Shown here piece by piece: positions 9,482-19,850 of a stretch of DNA of 64,000 nucleotides (position 1 is its first letter; the number at the start of each line of letters is the position of its first letter). The stretch is from NCBI GenBank assembly GCA_903813345.2, contig CAIIXF020000001.1, forward strand, positions 39,155,366 through 39,219,365. Direction: 5' to 3'. The notes below the pieces were generated by a model, which ran no database searches, was not told the DNA's origin, and saw nothing but the letters and a program-made list of their open reading frames with translations. The translations under genes and the position numbers were made by a program. Source of the stretch: Owenia fusiformis. Its lineage: Eukaryota; Annelida; Polychaeta; Sabellida; Oweniidae.

Positions 9482-12187
9482 CTAAGAGCACAAGCTCATG
9501 TTGAGTAAAGAAATTTTATCACGCTCAACATACTTTTTCATCATGTGTAGCTCTCTACACCTCACAGGGGTAGTTTTATCAATGCCAATGAAATCATTCA
9601 GCACTGAGTCAGATTGTAAGTCAGATATAAGCTCCTTTGGTAGCCCAACAAATATGAAATTGTTGATTTGTGATTTTTCAATAATGTTTGCTTTGTTATT
9701 CACAAGCACAATGAGTGATTTTATTTCTGGAAACTGTGTGGTCATAGAGAGAATAGTGAGCAGATATTGATTATCAGATTTTGTTTTTGGTAATGGACCA
9801 ACACAGTCAATAAGAACCTTACTAAATGGTTCATCAAATGCAGGTATAAGTTGTAAAGGAGTAATTGAGATTTTCTGGTTAGGTTTCCCTACCATTTGAC
9901 ATGTATGACAAGACCTACAATACTCTTGGACATCTTGTTTTAATTTGGGCCAATAGAAATGATTGAGTATTTTATGGTATGTTTTAGTTACTCCTAAATG
10001 ACCTGCCATGGGAGAATCATGAGCTAGACTCAAGATTTCCTTATGATATGATTTTGGGACAACAATTTGATGTACAATTGCCCAATCATCTTCAGGGGAA
10101 GCTTCAGGAGGTCTCCACTTTCGCATTAATATGCCATCCTTTTTGTAGAAACAAACAGGGACCTTGACAGCTTCATCAATTGTAAGACATCTTTTATGAA
10201 GATCAATGAGTGATGGATCATGCTCTTGTTCATAAATTAACATGTGTTTAGAATGAGGATCATTTTTCAAAGAATCACTATCAGAAATAGAGGATGAAAC
10301 CTCAGAACTAGAAGAGGATGAAACCTCAGAACAAGGAGGGGATGAAACCTCATGAACACTAGCAGAAGAAGATGAAACTTCATCAGGACTAGCAAGAGCG
10401 GGCGAAACCGCATTAAAATAGTGATCCTGCTCAGAAGGTGAATCACCCCTGGCAATAGGCTTTTTCAATGAAGAATATGCCTCATTAGATCGCTGCTTGG
10501 CTTGAACAGAAGGCTGTTTCAATGAAGAATTTGCCTTTAAAATAGGATAAGGATCATCTTTAACAAGTGGTGAGTGACATTCATCATCAAACAAGGAGCT
10601 TAAAAACCCACTATCAAAGTCATCTCCCACAGACAAATCCCCGCTATCAGCTAACTTTTTAGCCATAGCCCTAGTAACAGCACAAGCAGGATATATATCA
10701 GAGTCCTCTTGGACAGAATCCTCAATAGAACAAGGCTGATCTGAAACAATGGGGTCTAATGATACCTTACCCCCAGCTAAATCATTGCCTAAAAGCAATG
10801 CGACTCCTTCAACAGGAAGTTGTGGCCTAACACCAACAATAACTGGCCCTTTGACTAACTCTGATGTGATATGAATACGATGGAGGGGAACTTTAGTAAA
10901 ACCTAATTCAATGCCTTGCATCAAAATATGGGTACCTGTGAATGACTCCTCAGATAAAGGAAGGACACCTTCTAACAACAAAGTCTGTGATGCACCCGTG
11001 TCTCTAAGAATCTTAACAGGCTTTGAATTGGTATCATCACTTGAAAGTGACACAAATCCTTCCGACATGAAAGGCTTATAATCCTCCATAATATCACTAT
11101 GAGTAGATTTCTCAGTATGAGTATATGAATCCCAAACAATGGGCTTTCTTGAAATGGGAACTGTAGCACAACCATTTGAATGAGCAGAACCAGACATCTC
11201 TCTTCTATTCTTTATCCTATAGCATTCAGATATAAGATGACCAGGCTTTTTACAATAATTACAGGTGACATTTGATTTTGGACCTGAAGAATTTGATTGA
11301 TCTGATTTTGAGCTAGAATTCTGTGATGAATTAGACTGGTCTTTTGCTTTGTTTGATGCATTTGATGATGAGGACTGATTTGGTTTTGAATCATATGAAG
11401 GTTTGTTACCTTGATAACCTCTAAAGTTGGGATTACCTTTGAAAAAACTACCCTTATGAGTAAGAGCATAATCATCAGACAGGGTGGCAGCTTGGCTTAA
11501 AGTTTCTACCTTGTGTTCATCTAAGTAAGTTCTAATGTGATACTGAACACAGTTTTTAAATTGTTCTATTAGCATAAGCTCTCTGAGCTTTTTAAACTCT
11601 TCAGATACATCTTTAGAGACAAGCCACCTGTCAAAAAGCTGCTCTTGCTCTCTAGCAAACTCAACATGGGTTTGGTCACTCTGTTTGTGGGCATTTCTAA
11701 ATTTTTGTCTGTAAGCTTCTGGTACTAGTTCATAAGCTTTAAGAATTGCATTTTTAACTAGGTCATAATCAGAGCATACTTCTCCTGAGAGAGAGGCAAA
11801 TATTTCACTTGCTTTTCCAATGAGTACACTCTGGAGCATAACTGGCCATGCAGATTTAGGCCAGTCTAGGCTCTGAGCAACCTTTTCAAAATGTGTAAAG
11901 TATTTATCAACATTTTTCTCTTGAAATTTAGGTACAAATTTGAGAAATTTTGAAGCGTCAAACCTATTTTCAAAATGTTGATGCATAGTAGCATGTTCAT
12001 CAGTTTTGGATTGAGCTTCTATTTCAAGACGTTTTAACTCAACCTCTTTTTCTTTTTGAATTTCTTGTTCTCTTATTTCTTTTTCATTTTGCATTTCTTG
12101 TTCTCTTAATCTTATTTCTTTTTCATTTTGCAATTCTTTCTCTCTCAATTCTCTTTCATTTTGTAATTTGAGTTCAAGTTCTCTCAT
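9482..12187 (-). CDS. Gag-protease-integrase polyprotein lacking reverse transcriptase
   Basis: One 901-residue frame starts at an ATG 86 nt inside the primer binding site. Residues 1-60 are a charged coiled coil made of NEKEIR/LREQE repeats. Residues 70-245 resemble a SCAN-like capsid. A CCHC zinc knuckle follows (C309, C312, H317, C322). The aspartic protease has DTGAS at 396-400 and a distal LLLGNDLAGG. Residues 600-640 are Ser/Glu/Val repeats. The integrase zinc-binding domain uses H723, H730, C760 and C763. The integrase core begins with D794 and reaches a second Asp near 860, then joins directly to a tail (HMMKKYVERD, 881-890) like the region that normally follows the core. The third catalytic acid is absent, so integrase should be inactive. 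The frame is open throughout, so deletion left it in frame. Confidence 0.9.
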   Translation of the reverse strand: MRELELKLQNERELREKELQNEKEIRLREQEMQNEKEIREQEIQKEKEVELKRLEIEAQSKTDEHATMHQHFENRFDASKFLKFVPKFQEKNVDKYFTHFEKVAQSLDWPKSAWPVMLQSVLIGKASEIFASLSGEVCSDYDLVKNAILKAYELVPEAYRQKFRNAHKQSDQTHVEFAREQEQLFDRWLVSKDVSEEFKKLRELMLIEQFKNCVQYHIRTYLDEHKVETLSQAATLSDDYALTHKGSFFKGNPNFRGYQGNKPSYDSKPNQSSSSNASNKAKDQSNSSQNSSSKSDQSNSSGPKSNVTCNYCKKPGHLISECYRIKNRREMSGSAHSNGCATVPISRKPIVWDSYTHTEKSTHSDIMEDYKPFMSEGFVSLSSDDTNSKPVKILRDTGASQTLLLEGVLPLSEESFTGTHILMQGIELGFTKVPLHRIHITSELVKGPVIVGVRPQLPVEGVALLLGNDLAGGKVSLDPIVSDQPCSIEDSVQEDSDIYPACAVTRAMAKKLADSGDLSVGDDFDSGFLSSLFDDECHSPLVKDDPYPILKANSSLKQPSVQAKQRSNEAYSSLKKPIARGDSPSEQDHYFNAVSPALASPDEVSSSSASVHEVSSPPCSEVSSSSSSEVSSSISDSDSLKNDPHSKHMLIYEQEHDPSLIDLHKRCLTIDEAVKVPVCFYKKDGILMRKWRPPEASPEDDWAIVHQIVVPKSYHKEILSLAHDSPMAGHLGVTKTYHKILNHFYWPKLKQDVQEYCRSCHTCQMVGKPNQKISITPLQLIPAFDEPFSKVLIDCVGPLPKTKSDNQYLLTILSMTTQFPEIKSLIVLVNNKANIIEKSQINNFIFVGLPKELISDLQSDSVLNDFIGIDKTTPVRCRELHMMKKYVERDKISLLNMSLCS

Positions 12188-12272
12188 TTGTAATTGCTGT
12201 CTTCACAATTTAAATATACAAGTTTTGGATTTTGAATTTTAAAATATTTGTATTTTAGCTTGTTGTAGTTGT

Positions 12273-12290
12273 ATCCCGGACGAGCCCCCA
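12273..12290 (-). promoter_or_regulatory. Primer binding site, tRNA-Pro type
   Basis: On the minus strand, five bases after the 5' LTR, the sequence is TGGGGGCTCGTCCGGGAT. This is the 18-nt site complementary to the 3' end of tRNA-Pro, as used by murine leukaemia-type retroviruses. It marks the start of minus-strand DNA synthesis. Confidence 0.88.
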
Positions 12291-12295
12291 ATTTC

Positions 12296-13193
12296 TGTTA
12301 CGTTCGAAAATAACAGAAAGTAAAAACAGCAATTAAAATATGATAACAATATATTTATATTTTGAAAAACTAAATAATATAACAATAATATAAAGGAGGT
12401 TTAATACTTAAGTGATGTCCAATCAATGATACGACTTATTCTTGATGTCGATAAATGTTGTTGACGATCCTTGAGAAAGTTCCAGATCACGAAATGTTTC
12501 AATAATCGTTAATAGTTCTCCAATGTTTGTAATAATCCAATAATGTTTGTTGTAATCCTATAATGTTCGTATCCAATAATGTTTGATGATAATCCACAAA
12601 TGTTTATGATAATCCACGAATGTATATGATAATCCGTATATTGTGTGTGTTGTAATATATGTCCATATAAAGTCCTCAGGTTGTATGTTTACACTGTTAT
12701 AAATGTTCCCAAAGTAGGTGTCTGTAATTTTCTGCTAAGAAGATGTCCTTTTGATAGACTTTGAAATTCTGCTTTATTTAGTTCCTTTGAGATGTCCAGT
12801 TATGATGACTTAATTATCTGCTACAGAGTAGATGTCCAGTTATGATGACTTAATTTATCTGCTGCTGAGAGCCACTGTGCAGTTCCTTTTATAATGTGAA
12901 AGAATTATCCAGAAATGAATCTTCCGGAACTACATCTTGATTGGACATCTTTAGTGACATGATTAAATTTTAATGAATGGTTATAATTTCTAGAACTCTC
13001 TGGATGGTCAAGGGTTAATGAGTCATTCAGTTTAGTTTTGTTTACAAGATACAGTGTATAATGTCATTGTGACCTTGACCTAAGATCTCTAATAAAGAAT
13101 AGCTCAACATATACAACAAGCATAGATTACAAATTAAAAAACTATAGGTGAATATAGTAGAATATAATATACATGTAGCTCACTACTGTAACA
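12296..13193 (-). repeat. 5' LTR of the retrotransposon
   Basis: 898 bp with TG...CA ends, apparently identical to 7919-8816. It should carry the element's promoter, because the frame lies downstream on the minus strand. It contains a short internal array based on ATGATAATCCACAAATGTTT. Confidence 0.92.
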
Positions 13194-14875
13194 CTTATTT
13201 GGATATTTATTTTCATTTTCTTTGCATATACGGTCGTAGATATTATATGGAACAAATTGCGGTAAATGCTTTCCTGGCCTGTCTGGGTAACCATAGTTAC
13301 CATACCAACCAAAGTCACACAAATTATCGAGTAATTATTTAGCTCCAACATCAAAGTATTAAATCTTACCTTAGACATGTAAAACGCTTGATAATTGACG
13401 AAATATATTCAATTGAATTATATTTTCATTATCGCCTGCCATGTTGCTAAATGTTGTTTCCGGTAGTCTAAATGTAAAACATGTATCGAAACGGAATCAT
13501 AATTCTCCATTTCGCTGTTCGCTCTTTGAATCAGAACGTTCGCATATATGGTGCATATATGTACTCAAAAAGGACAAAATTTGATTGGTCAATATTTTTC
13601 AACGATGCATTTCGTGTAGCTATTTGTGAGACCCGAAAGTTCTAAATCAAATTAATTACGCAATTTTGTTTTTACACCCGCAAGCTAAATAAAAAAATGA
13701 CACCATCGGAATTCTTCTTCTTTGTCATTGAATTAATAGTCAGTATACCAGATTTAATCAATAAAAGATTATACAATTAACAACAAAATTCGGAAACGAG
13801 TATGTAAGATTTGCTTTCGAACCACTAAACTTGACCTAGATAATAGCGACGTGTCTTCTTTGGTCAAATGCTCAGTTGTTTGTGGGTTTTCAACGTAACT
13901 CTATAATGTAATATGAAGATGAGTACTTTTATTCAGTTGTTGCATCGATGTTACAGTTTGTAGTGCGGTAATATTGGCATGAACGTGTTGAAAGTCGAAT
14001 GGAATTGCTTTTTCCAATATGGCGACTAGTCACGTGACTTCTTCTCTTCCGGAATATACTCCCATTTTCAATCATTGTTTTCACCCCGTAAGAAGCCAAT
14101 AAAATGAAAAAAAATATATGTTATATAAAGATTATTAAAAGACTAATTGTTTCTGATAGTTTGTTTTCTCCGATCGCATGGAGATTCGATCGAAAATATC
14201 GCTTGAAAAATGGGTATGAAAATCCCCATGTTAAACCAACGGGGAAAAACAAGGTAGAAAAATTTTGTTCCCCTGCGAACTGCATCATGGGAAATATTTT
14301 GACCTTATAAGGAAAAACTTTCGCGCCATCTTTATTAGAGATTCAATACTACCGAATCCGCGATTTTAAGAATTATTTATTACGCAGAGATCGATTCCAA
14401 AGCCGTTCTCTCATACTTATCACTTTTCTCATTTTGAAACAATAACTTTTCTAAATAACTTCCCTTCTTAACGGCACTGCTTCCCTTTCAACTGAATCTT
14501 CGTGTAACAAATACTTATGATTTTGTTCGATTTAGATTTACATCTAGACTCAGATTAACCCGGAAGTGACCTTGGTATGGCAAAATGAAAAAATTTTAAA
14601 ATTTAAGCGGCATGCTTATATTTCTTCAATTACCAAGCGTTTTACGTGCCTAAGGTAAGATTAAATACTCAATAGTTGAAGCAAAGAAATTTATTTATCA
14701 TTTGTGTGAATTTGGTTGGGTAGACAGGCCAGGAAAGCATTTCCCGCAATTTAGATGAGGGAAGTGTGTATGACGCTCGTATGCAAGAAAATAAGAAAAA
14801 ATAAATATCCAAATCAGAAAAAATAACAACAGATAACAACATACGAGGGTCAGATTTATATGACTAGGCCAGGGT
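13194..14875. repeat. Older inverted-repeat element split by the LTR element
   Basis: The stretch 13198-13395 pairs as an inverted repeat with 14637-14815 (shared GGATATTTATTTT, AATGCTTTCCTGGCCTGTCT, CACACAAAT, TTAATCTTACCTTAG and their complements). The outermost part of the left arm lies beyond the retrotransposon: 7866-7918 (TAGTCATATAAATCCGACC) pairs with about 14825-14875. The LTR element therefore inserted into the left arm of a pre-existing element. The loop, 13396-14636, shows no convincing gene. Confidence 0.75.
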
Positions 14876-15405
14876 GAGCAGCTGCTACACCTTATCCCGT
14901 TCCAGGACTATAGTCCTGTACTGAGCGCATACATTTGCCTGTACGATTACAACTTGGGAGAATTATCTACGCCCCTTCCACTTAAGAAACCTACCTCAAT
15001 ACATTCTAGAACTCAAAATATAACTTCTAATATAGACATTCTATTGGAACCGCCGATTGTCTCACGGACGTCAAGTACGTTTCTGGCGAAAGCTGGAGCA
15101 TAGATTATTTAAGAGGACTGGAAACAAGATGGCAGTCTATTTCACTTATACCAATTCGTGTTGGCCTATTTATCACTATTGACTCAGTTGTTCATCTAGT
15201 TTTACTTACCTTAGATGCTTAGTAATCTATTTAGTATAATATTGTTTCCAAAATTATTGTCACTTGCGAAAATTAGTACTAAAAGTACTTTGAACAGGTC
15301 AGCTGCCATTTGCTTGGCTGATCGTACCAGTCCACAAAAACAGTGAAATCATATTAAAAATACCAATAAAACTTTAAAATTGAGGCAGATGCGATACAAA
15401 AAGAC

Positions 15406-16323
15406 CACATGCTATCTATTGCAAGACTTACGCCTGGCGTAACCGTCACCATGTTATTTAGTGTTTTTTAAGTAGCGCAAGGATCCTGCCATGACCGTGG
15501 TAGTGTTATCGCGTAAGCCTGGTATAACCGTGACAATGCTGTATTATATTGCAACGTCTGTCATGACCGCGGTAATGTTAAAGCCCCGTATGACCGTGAC
15601 AATGGTTGCAAGGCCTGCCATGACCGTGGTAATGTTTAGGCCTGATACGACCGTGACAATGCTTGTAAAGCCTGCCATGACCGTGACAATGCTGTATTAT
15701 ATTACCGTATATATAGTATGACCGTCATAATGATTGAAAGGCCTGTCATGACCGTGAGAATGTTAAAGCCTGTCATGACCGTGGTAAGGTTAAAGCCTGA
15801 TATGACCGTGACAATAGTTGCAGGGCCTCTCATGACCGTGGTTGTATTTAAAGTAGCATGAGAACACCGTAATGACAATTTTTCTTCGTGTTTAACTACC
15901 TTAAATATGTAAATAAAGACTACTAAAAATGTGTATTAATTTCACAACGAAACCCTAATTTTTAACTCATAAATAATTTGCGAACAAATATATCTCTACT
16001 ATCATTCAAGGAGGTTCGATTCGAAAGCACATACTTTCTATAATGATCAATTAATAAGCCTTTATCCATAAAAAATACTAACAGCAACGGGTGAAACATG
16101 AAGGTCATCAATGTCATATAAAGGTTACGGCCGCGCCAGGCTTACACGATTATACTACCACGGTCATGACAGGCATTGCAATATAATACAGCATTGTCGC
16201 GGTTATACCAGGCTTTCACGATAACATTATCACGGTCATGGCAGGATCCTTGCGCTACTTAAAAACACTAAATAACATGGTGACGGTTACGCCAGGCGTT
16301 AGTCTTGCAACAGATAGGGTCTC
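15406..16323. mobile_element. Foldback transposon with minisatellite arms, copy 2
   Basis: Same ends and subterminal blocks as 6405-7249. The 8-mer AAAAAGAC flanks both sides (15398-15405 and 16324-16331). Here the left arm is long (about 430 bp of TGACCGTGRYAATG-type repeats) and the right arm short (about 200 bp), the reverse of copy 1. The open frame in the left arm (15491-15721) simply reads through the repeats. No transposase. Confidence 0.82.
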
Positions 16324-16479
16324 AAAAAGACTCTATTAATACAGATATACAGGTTACAGTCACCAATATGTGCTAATTTCAGGCGAGATTAGGGAAATAA
16401 AAAGGTAGGTCATTCTTGTTTCCAGTCCTCTAAATAATCTATGCTCTGGCTTTCGCCAGAAACTTACTTGACATCCGTG

Positions 16480-16793
16480 GATTGTCTGGGTTAGTTGGCA
16501 GAACGAGGTCTTTTTGTTTCTTATGGCTCTTTTGGTCGAAGTTCGATTAAGATGGCGGTTATAACGGAATTTCCCGAACTTTTCCGTAATAGCACGAACT
16601 TGGTATTTCGTTACGTCACTTCCGTGTTTAAATGGATTTGTTTCCGGTAAGAAACATTGTTTAACCATTCGGTATACAGTTAAGAGCATAGGATGTCGAC
16701 ATGGCAGTAAATATTGAAAATATTATCCGAACTTCGACCAAAAGAGCCATAAGAAACAAAAAGACCTCGTTCTGCCAACTAACCCAGACAATC
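16480..16793. repeat. Hairpin insert inside the right arm of the inverted-repeat element
   Basis: The stems 16480-16545 and 16728-16793 are near-perfect complements (GATTGTCTGGGTTAGTTGG..., GTTTCTTATGGCTCTTTTGG). The left arm of the host element (near 15055) lacks this insert, so the insertion came later. Confidence 0.75.
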
Positions 16794-16950
16794 GGCGGTT
16801 CCAATATATTAGAAGTTACATTTTGAGTTCTAGAATGCATTGAGGTAGGTTTCTTAAGTGGAAGGGGCGTAGATAATTCTCCCAAGTTGTAATCGTACAG
16901 GCAAATGTATGCGCTCAGTATAGGACTATAGTCCTGGAACGGGATAACCT

Positions 16951-17736
16951 ACACCCCCCCCCCCCGGCTACGGGCCTGGGATTTTGGCTGAATCAGGCTG
17001 TCCAAATTGTCCCACAATTTGCGTATTTGTCACGGATTTGCTGGAAAATTTGAATTCGCGCCAGTTTTTTTTGAGTGACAGAATATGTCACGTAAATACG
17101 CATCTCACCTTATCAAAAATATTCCTGTAGAAAAACTTCAAAAAAGTGATCGCCGATACAGCGCAAAACCGAACGCCGAAAAAAAGAACATACAGTGCTG
17201 ATACAAATTAATTGATAAGTCGTATAGTTGGCATATTTTCTTGAATTTTAACATTTTATGTCCCAAACTCCCAAAAACTGCAGAAAAGTATACACCGTAA
17301 ATCATATTTACCAAAATGAGTGTCTCCAAGGCTTCATACCAGCATATGCATAATGCATTTGTCACGAGTTTGAGCTGAAACTTTGCTAAAATGAAGTAGG
17401 CTAAGGATAGTCTCTGCCAGGTTGGTACTCAGAAGCAAATAATTCATGTGCGCAAAATAATCAAATAATCTAATTGGTTTAAACTTTGCTGCACATGCGC
17501 ACAATGTGTGTCATGTTTTTTTCTAGTGATTTCGTTTCGTTTCATGGAGTTTGCGTTTCAGTGTAACTTCTATCAGATAAGAGTCTCAGGGGTATGTAGG
17601 CAAATTCACTTTTTAGTTTGAAAACGCACCCTTTATTATTCTATATCAGCACTGTATTTCGTTCGGACCGTATATGTCACTCATTTTTCTCGAAATATTT
17701 CGTACCTATCCCCCCCCAAAAAAATTATCTGAAACA
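16951..17736. other. Noncoding spacer
   Basis: Begins with a C run (about 13 C) and CCCGGCTACGGGCCTGG. Several short open frames occur, none protein-like. Confidence 0.4.
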
Positions 17737-18652
17737 AAAATGGTAGTCACACGCGGTAGTATCTCTTCGGGACGTATCGAAACCACTCCGTCCCGAAAAA
17801 ACCGTTAATTTGAATTTAAAACCTACCCCAGTGTTTGAAAATCAAGGATTGTGAGTCTCACACTTCACCGTTTTTCTTCAAACTTGTTCCGTACAAAGCT
17901 TCACAGAAATACCTTTCAGTCGATACATTGTTTTCGTGTACGGAGTACCTCGTTTTAGCGGCGTTTTGGTCCCCAGCTGCGAGATAAAGCAAATTTTCAT
18001 AACTTTCAACTTTAAGTCAAGTTATCTCGCCAGTCTTTTACCCATTCTCGCTCATAATTTCAGAATGGACTCCCATTACAACCTTCCATCGCTACGTTTT
18101 GATTTTTGGGCATCAAACGCAGCAGTTTCTAAATCATCCACACATCTCTTAAAATTTGACTAATACGTCCCGTCACCTTCCACTATACACTATACACGTT
18201 TGTAGTCATAGACTCGGCGGGGCGTAGTGGAAGATGACGGGACGTATTGGTCAAATTTGAAGAGATGTGTGGATGATTTAGAAACTGCTGCGTTTGATGC
18301 CCAAAAATCAAGACGTAGCGATGGAAGGTTGTAATGGGAGTCCATTCTGAAATTATGAGCGAGAATGGGCAAAAGACTGGTGAGATAACTTGACTTACAG
18401 TTGAAAGTTATGAAAATTTGCTTATCTCGCAGCTGGGGACCAAAACGCCGCTAAAACGAGGTACTTAGTACACGAAAACAATGTATCGACTGAAAGGTAT
18501 TTCTGTGAAGCTTTGTAGGGAACAAGTTTGAAGAAAAACGGTGAAGAGTGAGACTCACAATCCTTGATTTTCAAACACTGGGGTAGGTTTTGAATTCAAA
18601 TTAACGGTTTTTCGGGACGGAGTGGTTTCGATACGTCCCGAAGAGATAGTAC
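17737..18652. repeat. Near-perfect 0.9-kb palindrome
   Basis: Arms of about 430 bp (17737-18184 and 18228-18652) surround a spacer of about 40 bp. Shared blocks include ATCTCTTCGGGACGTATCG, CACTCCGTCCCGAAAAA, CAAGGATTGTGAG, GGTCCCCAGCTGCGAGATAA and CATCAAACGCAGCAGTTTCT. Only a few mismatches were seen, so it is young or kept homogeneous. Each arm has matching short open frames, expected for a palindrome and not evidence of genes. A decayed single arm occurs at 24112-24270. Confidence 0.85.
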
Positions 18653-18739
18653 CGCGTGAGTCATAAAAAGGAAAATAAAAAGTCATAAAAAGTGAAACAA
18701 TCTAGAAACAATTCTCTCCAGAGATAGATCGAGGCTTGG

Positions 18740-19020
18740 TCGATTTGCATGTTTAATTATCCCATCGAACGAAGTTCGGAGGGATATAGGGAACGCCTCC
18801 GTCCGTCCATCCGTCCGTCCGTCCGTACGTTCGTACGTCCGTCCGTCCGTCCGGGCAATAACTCAAATACCGTTAGCCCGATTTTGTTCATATTTTGTAC
18901 ACATATACCCAATGGGGGTAGAAGTTCTGCTCGAAAACTGATTTTCAAAATGGCCGCTCATTTAAAAATGGCGGCCATTTTAGTGCCGATTTTACAGTAA
19001 TTTAGGTACTGCATATAAAA
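18740..19020 (+). repeat. TCCG microsatellite and conserved dispersed tail
   Basis: A run of (TCCG)n with variants at 18801-18855 is followed by GGGCAATAACTCAAATACCG and GATTTTGTTCATATTTTG, then GGCGGCCATTTT blocks. It shares motifs with the tandem array that follows. Confidence 0.65.
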
Positions 19021-19124
19021 CTGTAATAGCAATATGTTTTAAATGTAAAAAAAGTTATATAGGACATTGATTAAGCTAGAAATGTAAATACAGAAGAAAT
19101 ACCTGGCAGCCATCTTGAAAAATG

Positions 19125-19850
19125 GCTGCCTTTGCACGTCTTTTTACGATTTTTGCTGTAACTTGAAAAGTAGTGGAGCGATTTTGTTCATATTTGGTAT
19201 GTGAATACTTTAAGCATGGCACAATGTCTGATGACATTTTTGGTAGTAGGCGGCCATTTTGAAAAATGGCCGCCATTTTTACGTGTGTTATTTAACATTT
19301 TTTACTGCAAGTCAAAAAGTAGTGGAGCGATTTTGTTCATATTTGGTATGTGAATACTTTAAGCATGGCCCAATGTCTAATGACATTTTGGGTAGTAGGC
19401 GGCCATATTGAAAAATGGCCGCCATTTTTACGTGTTATTTTACATTTTTTACTATAACTCAAAAAGTAGTAGAGCGATTTTGTTCATATTTTATATGTGA
19501 ATACTATAAGCATGGCACACTGTCTAATGAAACTTTGGGTAGTAGGCGGCCATTTTGAAAAATGGCCACCATTTTTTTTACGTTTTTTACTATAACTTGA
19601 AAAGTAGTAGAGCGATTTTGTTCATATTTGATATGTGAATACTTATGAGCCTTGCACACTGTCTCATGACACTTCGCGTAGTAGGTGGCCATTTTAAAAA
19701 ATGGCTGTCATTTTTACATTTTTTACTATAACTCAAAAAGTATTGGAGCGATTTTGTTCATATTTGATATGTGAATACTTAAGCATGGCACATTGTCAAA
19801 TAAAACTTTAGGGAGTAGTCGGCCATTTTGGTCATACCAAATAAAGTTTG
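19125..19850 (+). repeat. Tandem array, five units of 136-149 bp
   Basis: TAGTGGAGCGATTTTGTTCA or a close variant begins at 19171, 19320, 19467, 19605 and 19741. Each unit also carries GTATGTGAATACT and a small inverted pair GGCGGCCATTTTGAAAAATGGCCGCC. Units diverge by several bases, so the array is not freshly amplified. Confidence 0.85.

Larger units (their letters stand above)
7919..13193 (-). mobile_element. LTR retrotransposon, internally deleted, recent insertion
   Basis: Two 898-bp direct repeats bound the element. Each begins TGTTAC and ends GTAACA, and I saw no difference between them, which implies recent insertion. CTTA occurs immediately outside both ends (7915-7918 and 13194-13197), a 4-bp target duplication. 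Read on the minus strand the order is 5' LTR, primer binding site, one 901-codon frame (Gag, protease, partial integrase), about 650 bp of noncoding DNA, polypurine tract, 3' LTR. There is no reverse transcriptase or RNase H anywhere inside, so it must have been copied by enzymes supplied in trans, or deleted after insertion. Family: Ty3/gypsy-like. Protease followed by integrase also fits Gmr1-like elements, in which integrase precedes reverse transcriptase. Confidence 0.92.
14883..16950. repeat. Large inverted-repeat element containing a foldback transposon
   Basis: The left arm (14883-15125) contains CCAGGACTATAGTCCTG, CGTACGATTACAACTTGGGA-like and CGCCCCTTCCACTTAAGAAA blocks. The right arm carries their complements at 16795-16950, with the remainder (TTTCTGGCGAAAG..., GAGGACTGGAAACAAG) at 16418-16480. 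A hairpin insert splits the right arm at 16480-16793. The minisatellite foldback element at 15406-16323 lies in the loop. A partial copy occurs at 50800-51040. Confidence 0.75.

Noticed and set aside
15491-15721. 76-codon frame with repeated MTV-type peptides
   Set aside because: It is a read-through of the TGACCGTG minisatellite arm of the foldback element, with no independent coding evidence.
17936-18372. Two matching open frames on opposite strands
   Set aside because: They are the same sequence in the two arms of the palindrome; symmetry alone explains the pair.
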